From assembly GCF_900110645.1 (NCBI RefSeq), contig NZ_FOFB01000018.1:1-64000 (forward strand): a stretch of DNA of 64,000 bases. The letters are read 5' to 3'. Of the stretch, positions 9,818 through 18,626 are shown in pieces. This DNA is from Neolewinella agarilytica. Its GTDB lineage: Bacteria > Bacteroidota > Bacteroidia > Chitinophagales > Saprospiraceae. The translations under genes were made by a program, and so were the position numbers. Position 1 is the first letter of the stretch. Each line of letters opens with the position of its first letter. The notes under the pieces are model-generated. The model had not been told where the DNA came from, made no database searches, and was given only the letters and a program-made list of their open reading frames with translations.

Positions 9818-10855
9818 ATGAGGTTTTTTAGCCTGTTTCAACAAAATTTAGCCATCGACCTGGGAACAGCGAATACGCTGATTATCCAGAACGAGCAAGT
9901 CGTCGTCGACGAGCCTTCGATCGTTGCCATCAACCGCCGGACGGAAGAGACGATTGCAGTAGGGCGCCGGGCCATGCAGATGCATGAGAAGACGCATGAG
10001 AACATCAAGACCGTTCGGCCACTCAAAGACGGCGTGATCGCTGACTTCCGCGCTGCGGAGCACATGATCAAGGGGATGATCGAAATGATCGGCACCCGAA
10101 AATCATTCTTTACTCACCTCAAAATGGTAATCTGCATCCCTTCCGGTATTACGGAAGTGGAAAAGCGTGCTGTATTTGAGAGTGCGGCCAGAGTAGACTC
10201 TAAGGAGACTTACCTGATTTACGAGCCCATGGCTGCGGCGCTGGGTATCGGCCTTGACGTTGAGGAACCCATCGGCAATATGATCGTCGACATAGGCGGC
10301 GGAACGACCGAGATTGCGGTAATCGCGCTTTCGGGCATTGTTTGTGACCAGAGTATCCGCGTTGCGGGAGATGAGTTCACGGAGAACATTGCCAGCTACA
10401 TGAAGCGGCAACATAACATCCTGATCGGAGAAAGAACGGCAGAACAGATCAAAATCCACGTCGGCTCCGCACTGACGGAACTGGACGATCCACCAGCAGA
10501 CTACGCCGTCAATGGACGGGATTTGCTCAATGGTATCCCCCGGCAGATTACGGTAACCTATCAGGAAATTGCTGCTGCGCTGGATGAATCCATCGTTTCT
10601 ATCGAAGAGGCCGTTATTCGGGCGCTGGAAACCACGCCTCCGGAACTGGCCAGTGACATCTATTCCACCGGCCTGTACCTGACCGGCGGCGGAGCCTTGC
10701 TTCGGGGACTAGACAAACGCCTGAGTAAGAAGACCCAGCTTCCGGTTCACGTAGCTGAGGACCCGCTAACGGCCGTAGTACGCGGAACGAGTAAGGCCCT
10801 TGCCGACACCCACCGGTACCGCGCCATTCTGGTGCCCAGCAGCAGTGTAAGCTAG
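9818..10855 (+). CDS. mreB: Rod-shape determining actin MreB
   Basis: Bacterial actin that organises lateral-wall synthesis at the inner membrane. The 345-aa protein opens with the membrane-proximal segment MRFFSLFQQNLAIDLGTANT. It carries the actin-fold ATP-binding motifs: phosphate 1 DLGTANTLI near residue 15, phosphate 2 DIGGGTTEIAVIALSG near 158, and the adenosine loop TGGGALLRGLDKRLS near 289. It is the first gene of mreB-mreC-mreD-mrdA, with mreC 16 bp downstream. Confidence 0.98.
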   Translation: MRFFSLFQQNLAIDLGTANTLIIQNEQVVVDEPSIVAINRRTEETIAVGRRAMQMHEKTHENIKTVRPLKDGVIADFRAAEHMIKGMIEMIGTRKSFFTHLKMVICIPSGITEVEKRAVFESAARVDSKETYLIYEPMAAALGIGLDVEEPIGNMIVDIGGGTTEIAVIALSGIVCDQSIRVAGDEFTENIASYMKRQHNILIGERTAEQIKIHVGSALTELDDPPADYAVNGRDLLNGIPRQITVTYQEIAAALDESIVSIEEAVIRALETTPPELASDIYSTGLYLTGGGALLRGLDKRLSKKTQLPVHVAEDPLTAVVRGTSKALADTHRYRAILVPSSSVS

Positions 10856-10871
10856 AAATCAACCCCGCCAG

Positions 10872-11687
10872 ATGGAGCAAATCCTCCGCTTATTTTACAA
10901 CAACGGCAGTTTTTTCACCTTCTGTGCCCTGCAGGTTTTGTGCTTTTACCTGATCATAAACCACAACAGCGCGCAAAGTGCTATTGCGGCGGAGACCTGG
11001 TCTATTGGAACCGGCAAATACAAAAGTGTGTCCACCACGGTCAATAACTACTTTGACCTCAGGGAACAAAACGAGGTCCAAATGCGGGAAAATGCCCGAC
11101 TGAGACGCTTGTTACCCAATGCGCTCTACGATCTCAGAGCCAACGTAGACAGCATCATTGATGGTAAGTACCTGCAGCGGTATAACTTCCTCCCGGCCAA
11201 TATTGTCAACCGATCTCCCTACAGCCCCAACAATTTTCTGGTTATCAACCGGGGAGATAACCTTGGGATTCAGGCGGGGCAGGGCATTATCGACGACCGT
11301 GGCCTGGTGGGAATAGTTGATCAATCAACGGAGTTATTTGCCCGGGTTATTTCTATCCTCCACCAGGATACCCGCATTAGTGCCGGGCTAAAAGACAACA
11401 CCTTCGGCACCCTACGCTGGGATGGAAAGGACCCCAGATACATGACCCTGACCGACATCCCGGATTACACAGAAATCAGCCAGCAGGACACTGTTTTCAC
11501 CACTGGCTATTCTAATGTATTTCCAACGGGCCATGCCATTGGCCTGGTTACAGACACCGAAATTCAGGCCGGTACTGGAAGCATGAACCTTCAGGTACGC
11601 TTGTTTAACGATCCCCTTCGGGTTTCATCCGTTTACGTTGTTCAGGATCTTTTCAAGGAAGAACTTGGCATTTTAAACGCTCAATAA
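10872..11687 (+). CDS. mreC: Rod-shape determining protein MreC
   Basis: Periplasmic scaffold linking MreB filaments to PBP2. The 271-aa protein has one N-terminal membrane segment (FTFCALQVLCFYLIINH, about residues 17-33). A short helical stretch follows (about 60-85). The paired beta-barrel domain has the typical NFLVINRGDNLGIQAGQGIIDDRGLVGIVDQ segment near residue 120. It lies within the mre operon, 5 bp before mreD. Confidence 0.95.
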   Translation: MEQILRLFYNNGSFFTFCALQVLCFYLIINHNSAQSAIAAETWSIGTGKYKSVSTTVNNYFDLREQNEVQMRENARLRRLLPNALYDLRANVDSIIDGKYLQRYNFLPANIVNRSPYSPNNFLVINRGDNLGIQAGQGIIDDRGLVGIVDQSTELFARVISILHQDTRISAGLKDNTFGTLRWDGKDPRYMTLTDIPDYTEISQQDTVFTTGYSNVFPTGHAIGLVTDTEIQAGTGSMNLQVRLFNDPLRVSSVYVVQDLFKEELGILNAQ

Positions 11688-11692
11688 AGAAT

Positions 11693-12217
11693 ATGCGGGG
11701 AGCTGATCCGGTAAGCAATGTTATTCGTTTCATCCTGTTGCTGTTCCTGCAGGTGTTTCTCTTTCGTCAGATCAGCCTGGGCTATGGTGGCAAGGAGTTG
11801 CTATTCATATTCATCACGCCGCTGTTCATTGCCCTACTTCCGCTCCGGACACCAAAGCCGCTGGTGGTAATCTTTGCTTTCCTGATTGGTTTCGGAACAG
11901 ACCTGTTCTACGAAACACTTGGCCTGCACGCCGCAGCGGCTACCTTTGCCGGCTACATACGGCAGTTTGTGTTAACTATTCTGGCGCCTAAAGACGGCTA
12001 TAAGGTAAAAGCCAATCCGGACGGCAATGATCTGCCCCAGAGCTGGTGGCTGCGCTACCTTGGCCTGATGCTGGGGGGATACTGTCTTTTCTACTTCAGT
12101 ATGGAGGCTTTTTCTCCGGTTTTCTGGAAAGACATCAGTTTAAAAACACTGCTTACGACCCCGGTTTCCTGGCTGGTTTCTGTGATATTGGTAAGCTTTT
12201 TACGACCGAGGATTTAG
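11693..12217 (+). CDS. mreD: Rod-shape determining protein MreD
   Basis: 174-aa polytopic inner-membrane protein with five to six hydrophobic segments and few motifs, as usual for MreD. The assignment rests on its place between mreC and mrdA, its size and its topology (VIRFILLLFLQVFLFRQISL at the N-terminus). It starts 5 bp after the mreC stop, so translational coupling is likely. Confidence 0.9.
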   Translation: MRGADPVSNVIRFILLLFLQVFLFRQISLGYGGKELLFIFITPLFIALLPLRTPKPLVVIFAFLIGFGTDLFYETLGLHAAAATFAGYIRQFVLTILAPKDGYKVKANPDGNDLPQSWWLRYLGLMLGGYCLFYFSMEAFSPVFWKDISLKTLLTTPVSWLVSVILVSFLRPRI

Positions 12218-12296
12218 CGGACTGATTGTTTCCCCTAAAATGTCGATCTTTGTTAATAGCGCTATGTAAACACGGATAGTAGATAACTGGATTTTC

Positions 12297-14192
12297 TTGC
12301 AGCATTTCATGACCGGATCTAACACCACAAGGCAGGTACAACGGGGAACGACCATCAGAATCATTATTCTGATCATCGCTGCTATGCTGGTGGGTAAAGC
12401 CGTACATCTGCAGGTTTTCAGCGAATACTGGCAGGGGCGGGCCGCAAGAGTGGGTGAAAGTAAAGAAAAACTGTATCCCGCACGGGGCTTAATGGCCGAC
12501 CGTAATGGCAAATTACTCACCATCAACGAGCCGGTGTATCAGATCGAAATGATCTATAATCAGTTCATAAAGGAACACGAGCGATTTGACACGAGCGAGT
12601 TTTGCCGGCTGCTGCAAATTTCTCCGGAGTACTTCGAAAATGCGATTCCCAAGCAGTGGGCGCCGAAGTACAGCAAGAGCAAGCCTTTCATCTTTCTGGC
12701 GAACGTCTCTCCCCGGAAATACGCGACCTTTCAGGAGAATCTTTTCCGCTTCCCGGGCTTTTCGGCCAGTCTGCGGAGTTCAAGAAATTACCCGCGGCCG
12801 GTGGCAGCGCACGTATTGGGCTATATGGGGGAAGTGGACCAGCGAGCCATTGATCGTGAGGGCGATCGGTATTCCACGGGAGACTATCACGGCATCTCCG
12901 GCCTGGAGTATAAGTATGAGAAAGACCTGAGGGGTGAGAAAGGAGAGCGCTGGCTGTACCGCGACCGACTCGGGCGGGCCGTGGGCTCCTCCGGTGTGGA
13001 AGAAGAAGCCGTGGTGGGTAGCGATTTGATTACAACCATTGACCTTGATTTGCAGCAGTACGGTGAGAGCCTGATGGTGAATAAAGTGGGGACGGTGATT
13101 GCCATTGAGCCGGCTACGGGAGAAATTCTGACGATGATCTCTGCGCCCACTTACAATCCGCGTTCTTTGCGGATCGGGCGGGACCGGAGCAGCTTCTTTA
13201 CCCAACTTCAACGGGATACCCTGCAGCCGCTGCTCAACCGCGCCATCAACGGTAAATATGCGCCGGGCTCCCCCTTCAAGACCCTGGTTGCCCTCATCGG
13301 GCTTCAAACCGGCACTCTGGACGCCAACCGGGGTATGGCCTGCCGGGGCGGTTTCTGGAGTGGAGGGAAAATGTTACTGGGCTGCCACAGCCACCCATAC
13401 GTCAATAACGTAGAGCAGGCCATTGCGCAGAGCTGTAATAACTACTTCGTTACCTCTTGGCTGGAAAATGTCAATCGCTACGGGGGCTTATCTCCGGTAG
13501 AAGGCATGGATGACTTCAATGACTATCTCTATCAGTTCGGACTTGGAAGAAAGTTAGGGATTGACTTCCCGGGTGAGATTTCCGGTTTTGTGCCTACCAG
13601 TGAGTTTTATGCCAAGCGCTTTGCCGACGAGCAGTACTGGCGGGCCATTTGGATCCGGAGCCTTGCCATCGGCCAGGGCGAATATGAGCTGACCAGCCTG
13701 CAGATCACCAATTTTATTGCCGCCATCGCTAACCGCGGGCACTGGTACACCCCTCATCTGGTAAAACAGATGCAAGTAGGGAATGAAGGTGTTGGCCGGC
13801 CAGTCAAGGTAGAACGACACGATATTGACATCGACCGCCAGCACTTTGAAACGGTGGTGGAAGGCATGCGGCAAACCGTCACTAACGGTACGGCCCGCTT
13901 AGCCTTCACCCCTGGCATTGACATTTGCGGTAAAACCGGAACGATCCAGAACAGATACGGAGACCACTCCGCCTTCACCGCTTTTGCGCCGAAGGACAAT
14001 CCTAAAATTGCCATCCTCGTCTACATCGAGAACGGTGGCTATGGTGGCTCCGTCGCCGCTCCCATCGCCAGTCTGATGATCGAGAAATACCTCAACGGTA
14101 ACATTGCCAAAAACCGTAAGTGGCTGGAGCAGCGGATGTTTGATAAGGACATGACGAACCGGGGAGAGACTTCGATACGGGAGGTGCGGTAG
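12297..14192 (+). CDS. mrdA: Penicillin-binding protein 2 (elongasome transpeptidase)
   Basis: Class B PBP that cross-links peptidoglycan during elongation. The 631-aa protein has one N-terminal membrane anchor (about residues 18-36, IRIIILIIAAMLVGKAVHL), the dimerisation domain, and a transpeptidase domain with S-x-x-K (PGSPFKTL, near residue 323), S-x-N (SCNNYF, near 380) and K-T-G (CGKTGTIQN, near 545). The alternative ATG at 12309 is possible. It is the last gene of the mre cluster. The partner glycosyltransferase gene rodA, usually next in Bacteroidota, is absent; a repeat-rich gap follows. Confidence 0.96.
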   Translation: MQHFMTGSNTTRQVQRGTTIRIIILIIAAMLVGKAVHLQVFSEYWQGRAARVGESKEKLYPARGLMADRNGKLLTINEPVYQIEMIYNQFIKEHERFDTSEFCRLLQISPEYFENAIPKQWAPKYSKSKPFIFLANVSPRKYATFQENLFRFPGFSASLRSSRNYPRPVAAHVLGYMGEVDQRAIDREGDRYSTGDYHGISGLEYKYEKDLRGEKGERWLYRDRLGRAVGSSGVEEEAVVGSDLITTIDLDLQQYGESLMVNKVGTVIAIEPATGEILTMISAPTYNPRSLRIGRDRSSFFTQLQRDTLQPLLNRAINGKYAPGSPFKTLVALIGLQTGTLDANRGMACRGGFWSGGKMLLGCHSHPYVNNVEQAIAQSCNNYFVTSWLENVNRYGGLSPVEGMDDFNDYLYQFGLGRKLGIDFPGEISGFVPTSEFYAKRFADEQYWRAIWIRSLAIGQGEYELTSLQITNFIAAIANRGHWYTPHLVKQMQVGNEGVGRPVKVERHDIDIDRQHFETVVEGMRQTVTNGTARLAFTPGIDICGKTGTIQNRYGDHSAFTAFAPKDNPKIAILVYIENGGYGGSVAAPIASLMIEKYLNGNIAKNRKWLEQRMFDKDMTNRGETSIREVR

Positions 14193-14253
14193 GTTGGTAT
14201 TTTGGTTCTTTGGTAGGTTGGTATTTTGGTTCTTTGGTGTTTTGGTTCTTTGG
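14191..14253. repeat. 24-bp direct tandem repeat after mrdA
   Basis: The unit AGGTTGGTATTTTGGTTCTT+TGGT occurs at 14191-14214 and 14215-14238, then a partial third copy (GTTTTGGTTCTTTGG). The first unit overlaps the mrdA stop codon. Confidence 0.8.
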
Positions 14254-14700
14254 GCTACAACATGTTGGAGACTATTTCACATTGATACTGTACCGTTTTA
14301 GTAGATTCTGGCGCGGACACTTCGACAGGCTTAGCGGGGTCCGCAGGTGCAAAGAAAGAGTAGAAAAGAGCTGTGTAGGCGCTATCCTTTAGAGATGGGG
14401 CTTCAACCGGGTATTCATTGCGATTCCGGAGGAATCTCGCCTTTAGAGACTAAGCAGGTCTCCCTTGCTCGTTATCTATACCCTGCACCTGCGGTTCGCG
14501 CCGTATTCCACTTTAAAGCTCAGATATGATTGTCCCGAAAGGTGCAAAGATTGATCTTGCTATGCATAAGAATAAACAAAGCGATCAGCCATTAACATCC
14601 TGGCGGTGATGCCTGAATGCTAATGACTGATCGCTAAAAATTCAGGAAGCAGTAATGATAGCAGACCTACTATCAGACTATCCCTACTATCATTACTTCA
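14254..14700. other. Non-coding gap between mrdA and the M16 protease
   Basis: No supported gene. It holds one GCACCTGCG-N4-GCGCC word (14485-14502) and a half-copy (GCACCTGCG without the right block) near 14342-14350. There is also a long hairpin with arms agcgatcag/ctgatcgct (14580-14588 and 14627-14635), and an 11-bp inverted repeat agtaatgatag/ctatcattact (14651-14661 and 14687-14697) just past the M16 stop. The last could be the M16 terminator but lacks a T-run. Confidence 0.6.
14485..14502 (+). repeat. GCACCTGCG-N4-GCGCC word, intergenic
   Basis: Spacer GTTC, preceded by ACCCT, in the gap between mrdA and the convergent M16 gene. Confidence 0.75.
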
Positions 14701-17430
14701 CTACGGCCGCTTCGCCTCCGCCTTAGCGAAGTCACCAGCCCGGACCATAAGCATCTTGTCTACGTCGAGGTACTTGGCCATGGCCTTATTGATGGCTTCC
14801 GGCGTCAGGCCGACCATCTTTTCTTCCAGGGCTTTAGACCATTGCATGTCCCGCTTCAGGAAGAGGTTGTTGCTCAGTCTGCTAGCCAGCGAGCGGTCCT
14901 GCGCCCGGCTCAATTGCCGACTTTGCACCCAACCGCTTTTAGCGGCTTCGAGTTCTTCGGCGGTGAAGCCTTCGGTACGAACCTTATCGATCTCTTCGCG
15001 GAAAGCTTTCTCCAGCGCTTCGCGGTTTTCGGGGTTGTAGATAGCATAGGCCATGAATGTGCCGGTTTTATCAATGGCACCAGCGTTGAAATTACTACCT
15101 ACGCCGTAACTCAGGCCTTCTTTCTGGCGAATGCGGGTAGCCAGGCGACTGTTCAGAAATCCTCCCCCGAGCATAAAGTTGCCCATTACGAGTGCGGGGT
15201 AATCCGGATGATCCTGTCCGATGGGGAATGCCTGGGTGGCTACGAAGACAGCATTGGCCTTATCCGGTGTTTCCATTTTGACGGCATCCGGCTTGGTATC
15301 ACGGTGCTTACGGCCGATGCGGACATAATCCGTCGGGCTTTTCCAATCACCGAAGGCTTCCGTCAGCGCGGTTTTCACCTCCTCTGCGTCCATGTCTCCA
15401 CTGGCGCCGAAGGTGATGTTCGCACCGCCGTAAAAGTCATCGTAGAACTTCCGTACGTCTTCAATCGTAACGGAGTTGATGCGCTCCACGCTCTCGTCGA
15501 AGCTGGTAGCGTAGTAAGGGTGATCCTTCGGGAAGTGATTCGTCCGCTTACTCATTTCGGTGAAAGCGATGGCCTGTGGGTCGGAGCGACTCTGCTCAAT
15601 ACCGGCGAGCTGTTCCTTTTTCATTTTGGCAAATTCTTCTTCCGGGAAGCTGGGGTTACGCATGATCTCGCCCACCAGCTTAATGACTTCCGCCAGGTTA
15701 TCCCGTTCGGTTTCCACACTGAAGCCGGTGCTATTTACCCCGCCATAGATCCGGACACGGGCTTTTAGCGCGTCGAACTTATCCTGAATATCCTGTCGGC
15801 TCATCTCATCCGTTCCCATCATCAGCATCCGGCCGGTGAAGCTGGCCGCCGCGGCGCGGCCGCGCAGTGCCTCCAGATTACCGAAGCGGGCGTTCATATT
15901 TGCCTGAACACTGTTACCGCGGGTTTCCTTAGGCAGCAGGCTGAACTCGATGGTTTCCTTTTTACCCAGCTTGCCGGACAGGGTGCGCTGGTCGATATTG
16001 TCGTAGCTGGGGTCAAAGGCTTCGCCTTCGGCGACGGCCTCGCCGCCAACGTAACCGTTGGTGATGATGCTCAGGTCACGCACTTCGGGTACTTCTACGC
16101 GATCAGGCTCTTCGGTGGGGAAGAAACGCCCAACCGTGCGGTTAGAAGGCTTAAAGTAGGTATTCGCTACCCGCATGACGTCTTCCGGGGTTACTTCCTT
16201 AACGCGGTCGCGGTTGATGAAGCCCAGGCGCCAGTCTCCCTGCGCGATGTAGGCGCTCATCGTCAGGCCTACGCGGTTAGCATCCCGCTGGCCCAATTCA
16301 AAATTCTTGAGCAGCTTGTCTTTGGAGCGCTTCACCTCTTCAGCCGTAGGCGCTTCCGTACGGATTTTCTCGATGGTCTCCTTGAAGGCCGCTTCCACGG
16401 CAGCGAGGTCATTTTCCTTCAGCACGTTGACGTTGAACATGGCGAAGCCAGGCTCGGCCAGCGCCGGGGCAAAGCCCCAAACGACGGACGCATCTCCGTC
16501 TTCCACCAATGCCTTATAAAGCCGGCCACTGGGCTGGCTGGTAAGAATGTCCATCAATACCGACACGGCGGGGTAATCGGCATGCGGACCGGCAGGGACG
16601 TGGTAAGCGGCCTGTACGACCTGTACATCACCCGTACGGCGAAGCTCCACAAAACGCTCTCCGTCCTGTACCGGCTCGCGGGTGTAGGTTGGGTAGAGGC
16701 TGCGCTCCGGACGCGGAATTTTACCGAACTTTTCCTGAATGAGTTCCAATGTTTTGGCTTCATCAATTTTGCCGGCCACCACCAGTACAGCATTGTCCGG
16801 CTGGTAGTATTTGCGGTAGAAGCCCTGCAGGCGTTCGATCGGCACGTTCTCCAGATCGGCCTTGGAGCCGATGGTCGATTTGCCGTAGTTGTGCCAGAGA
16901 TAAGCAGAGCTCAGCACCCGCTGCATGAGAATACCACCGGGGTTATTCTCTCCGGACTCAAACTCATTACGGACCACGGTCATCTCACTGTCGAGGTCTT
17001 TCTTGGCGATGAAGGAGTTAACCATCCGGTCGGCTTCCATGTCGAGGGCCCAATCGAGGTTTTCGTCGCTGGCGGCGAAGGTCTCGTAGTAGTTCGTACG
17101 ATCATACCAGGTAGTACCGTTGGGGCGGGCACCGTGGCTGGTGAGTTCGGCCGGGATGTCCGGGTGATCGGGCGTACCCTTAAAGACGAGGTGCTCCAGC
17201 AAGTGAGCCATACCGGTTTCGCCGTAGGCCTCATGGCGGGACCCAACCTTATAAGTAATGTTGACGGTGATGTTAGGGACCGACTGATCAGGGAAAAGAA
17301 GAACTTTCAGGCCGTTCTCCAGCTGATATTCAGTGATGCCCTCTACGGTAGTTATTTTTTCGGGGACCTTTTGGGCCGCAAGGGTAAAGGTGGCCGCCAT
17401 AAAGAGGGCGGCTAATAATCGTAAACGCAT
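14701..17430 (-). CDS. Two-domain M16 zinc protease (pitrilysin/insulinase family)
   Basis: Exported metalloprotease of 909 aa made of two fused M16 units, the single-chain form of the family. A signal peptide (MRLRLLAALFMAATFTLAAQ) is followed by the first unit. That unit has the zinc motif H76-L-L-E79-H80 and the downstream Glu region (EMTVVRNEFESGENNPGG, near residue 150). The second unit (from about residue 480) has no HxxEH but carries the R/Y segment NSRLATRIRQKEGLSYGVG near 785. It probably degrades peptides in the periplasm. It is a monocistronic gene, facing left, with hairpins after the stop. Confidence 0.95.
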   Translation of the reverse strand: MRLRLLAALFMAATFTLAAQKVPEKITTVEGITEYQLENGLKVLLFPDQSVPNITVNITYKVGSRHEAYGETGMAHLLEHLVFKGTPDHPDIPAELTSHGARPNGTTWYDRTNYYETFAASDENLDWALDMEADRMVNSFIAKKDLDSEMTVVRNEFESGENNPGGILMQRVLSSAYLWHNYGKSTIGSKADLENVPIERLQGFYRKYYQPDNAVLVVAGKIDEAKTLELIQEKFGKIPRPERSLYPTYTREPVQDGERFVELRRTGDVQVVQAAYHVPAGPHADYPAVSVLMDILTSQPSGRLYKALVEDGDASVVWGFAPALAEPGFAMFNVNVLKENDLAAVEAAFKETIEKIRTEAPTAEEVKRSKDKLLKNFELGQRDANRVGLTMSAYIAQGDWRLGFINRDRVKEVTPEDVMRVANTYFKPSNRTVGRFFPTEEPDRVEVPEVRDLSIITNGYVGGEAVAEGEAFDPSYDNIDQRTLSGKLGKKETIEFSLLPKETRGNSVQANMNARFGNLEALRGRAAAASFTGRMLMMGTDEMSRQDIQDKFDALKARVRIYGGVNSTGFSVETERDNLAEVIKLVGEIMRNPSFPEEEFAKMKKEQLAGIEQSRSDPQAIAFTEMSKRTNHFPKDHPYYATSFDESVERINSVTIEDVRKFYDDFYGGANITFGASGDMDAEEVKTALTEAFGDWKSPTDYVRIGRKHRDTKPDAVKMETPDKANAVFVATQAFPIGQDHPDYPALVMGNFMLGGGFLNSRLATRIRQKEGLSYGVGSNFNAGAIDKTGTFMAYAIYNPENREALEKAFREEIDKVRTEGFTAEELEAAKSGWVQSRQLSRAQDRSLASRLSNNLFLKRDMQWSKALEEKMVGLTPEAINKAMAKYLDVDKMLMVRAGDFAKAEAKRP

Positions 17431-17892
17431 GAATGAATGGTTAAAGGGTGAAAACTTATCGCTATAAGGTCTAAAACGTTGAGACGAGACCTAAACGTCT
17501 ATCGACTAAAGACGCTAACAAATAGACGAAGGTGGCTCACCATTTAGGCTTTGTCGGCCGGGTGACGGCAAAACCATCATCGTCGACAGGCCCTTTCGAG
17601 GATTTCACTGCCCTGATCCAATCCACTGCACCCGCGCCCCGTCGCCCTGCCCTGCCCTGCCTGCCTCCCTAAAAAGCAAAAAGCGATCAACGGACAGCAT
17701 TCAGCAGGATTTTGCCTGAAAGCTGATCGTTGATCGCTTTTTTTTGGTGAAGCACCGATGTAGACTTTTCCAATCGACCTACGAATGCTCATTTTTCGCG
17801 GCCAGATTAGAAAAATCTACATCAGAACGAATAGAAAAGGAAGCTATTCTTCTTCCAAAGGAAAAAGAACAGCTTCTGATTCTGTTGTGCGG
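17431..17892. other. Gap upstream of the M16 gene
   Basis: No supported gene. A strong hairpin lies at 17678-17748 (separate entry). Around 17624-17646 is a degraded form of the dispersed word (TGCACCCGCGCCCCGTCGCC). Confidence 0.5.
17678..17748. terminator. Strong bidirectional intrinsic terminator
   Basis: A perfect 15-bp stem, AAAAAGCGATCAACG at 17678-17692 and its complement at 17728-17742, encloses an inner TTCAG/CTGAA stem. A run of eight T follows on the plus strand, and A-runs to the left give a T-rich tail on the minus strand. It sits downstream of the minus-strand Gly-rich gene, for which it most likely ends transcription. Confidence 0.75.
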
Positions 17893-18174
17893 CTATTTAG
17901 CCATGGCAGAGCGAATCATACCGATAATGGCCAGCAAAACACCACCACCAACGCCACCGCTGGCCACGTTACTCACAATAGTGCCAATATCCAACGCTTC
18001 GCTACCTGCACCAGCGCCCAGGCCCAGCATGCCAAGAATGACACCACCAATACCGCCGCCAGCGATGCCAACGACAGAATTCCAAAGGGTGCCCAAAGAA
18101 GAGTCCTTCATGAGCGAGCCGGCAAGGTTACCACCCAGTGCGCCACTAAGAAGAGAAATAATAGTACCAATCAT
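17893..18174 (-). CDS. Small glycine-rich membrane protein
   Basis: 93-aa protein rich in Gly, Ala, Ile and Leu with no charged core. It has two or three predicted membrane helices, including an N-terminal IISLLSGALGG segment, a central IAGGGIGGVILGMLGLGAG segment and a C-terminal GGVGGGVLLAIIGMI segment. The Gly-zipper pattern resembles small envelope proteins of the transglycosylase-associated type and oligomerising peptides, but no family motif is decisive. It is followed by a strong terminator, so it is a single-gene unit. A coding call is supported by composition and the downstream terminator. Confidence 0.7.
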   Translation of the reverse strand: MIGTIISLLSGALGGNLAGSLMKDSSLGTLWNSVVGIAGGGIGGVILGMLGLGAGAGSEALDIGTIVSNVASGGVGGGVLLAIIGMIRSAMAK

Positions 18175-18626
18175 TTTAATGTGTTTTGATGAAGAGCTTC
18201 TCTAAACTTTATTGTCGAGCACTTGCCTCAAAGCAGCGTACTTCACTGCCAGGTAAATTAAGCCACCCTGCTTTCGACTGAGCGGTCATAATACAACCTT
18301 GAACGTGTGATACCTGCTTGTCCGAATTAGTCCTGTTTGTTTGTTCAGATCCACTTTAAGAATGCCTGAAGATACGTTTAACTTCCATACATCAAAATAA
18401 ATGACTGAATTTATCACAATGAACAATTATTAACTCTACATTATCACATTTTATTTATTTTAAATTGGGAAAAACAAACAGCACCCTCCTTTTCACCAAA
18501 TGCACATTTCTCATTGTTAATCCGGCCCACAACCACCGTAGTTAAGCGCAAGCCTGCCGAAATCCTTAGCTTGTGCCACGGTCCCGCCCCTGACGAATCA
18601 ATCCTACACTTTACACACTACCTCCC
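18175..18626. promoter_or_regulatory. AT-rich divergent upstream region
   Basis: 452 bp between the divergent small membrane gene and the antiporter gene. The centre (about 18390-18475) is strikingly AT-rich compared with the surroundings, as expected for promoters on both sides. No gene and no clear TAnnTTTG/TTG pair was recognised. Confidence 0.4.
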
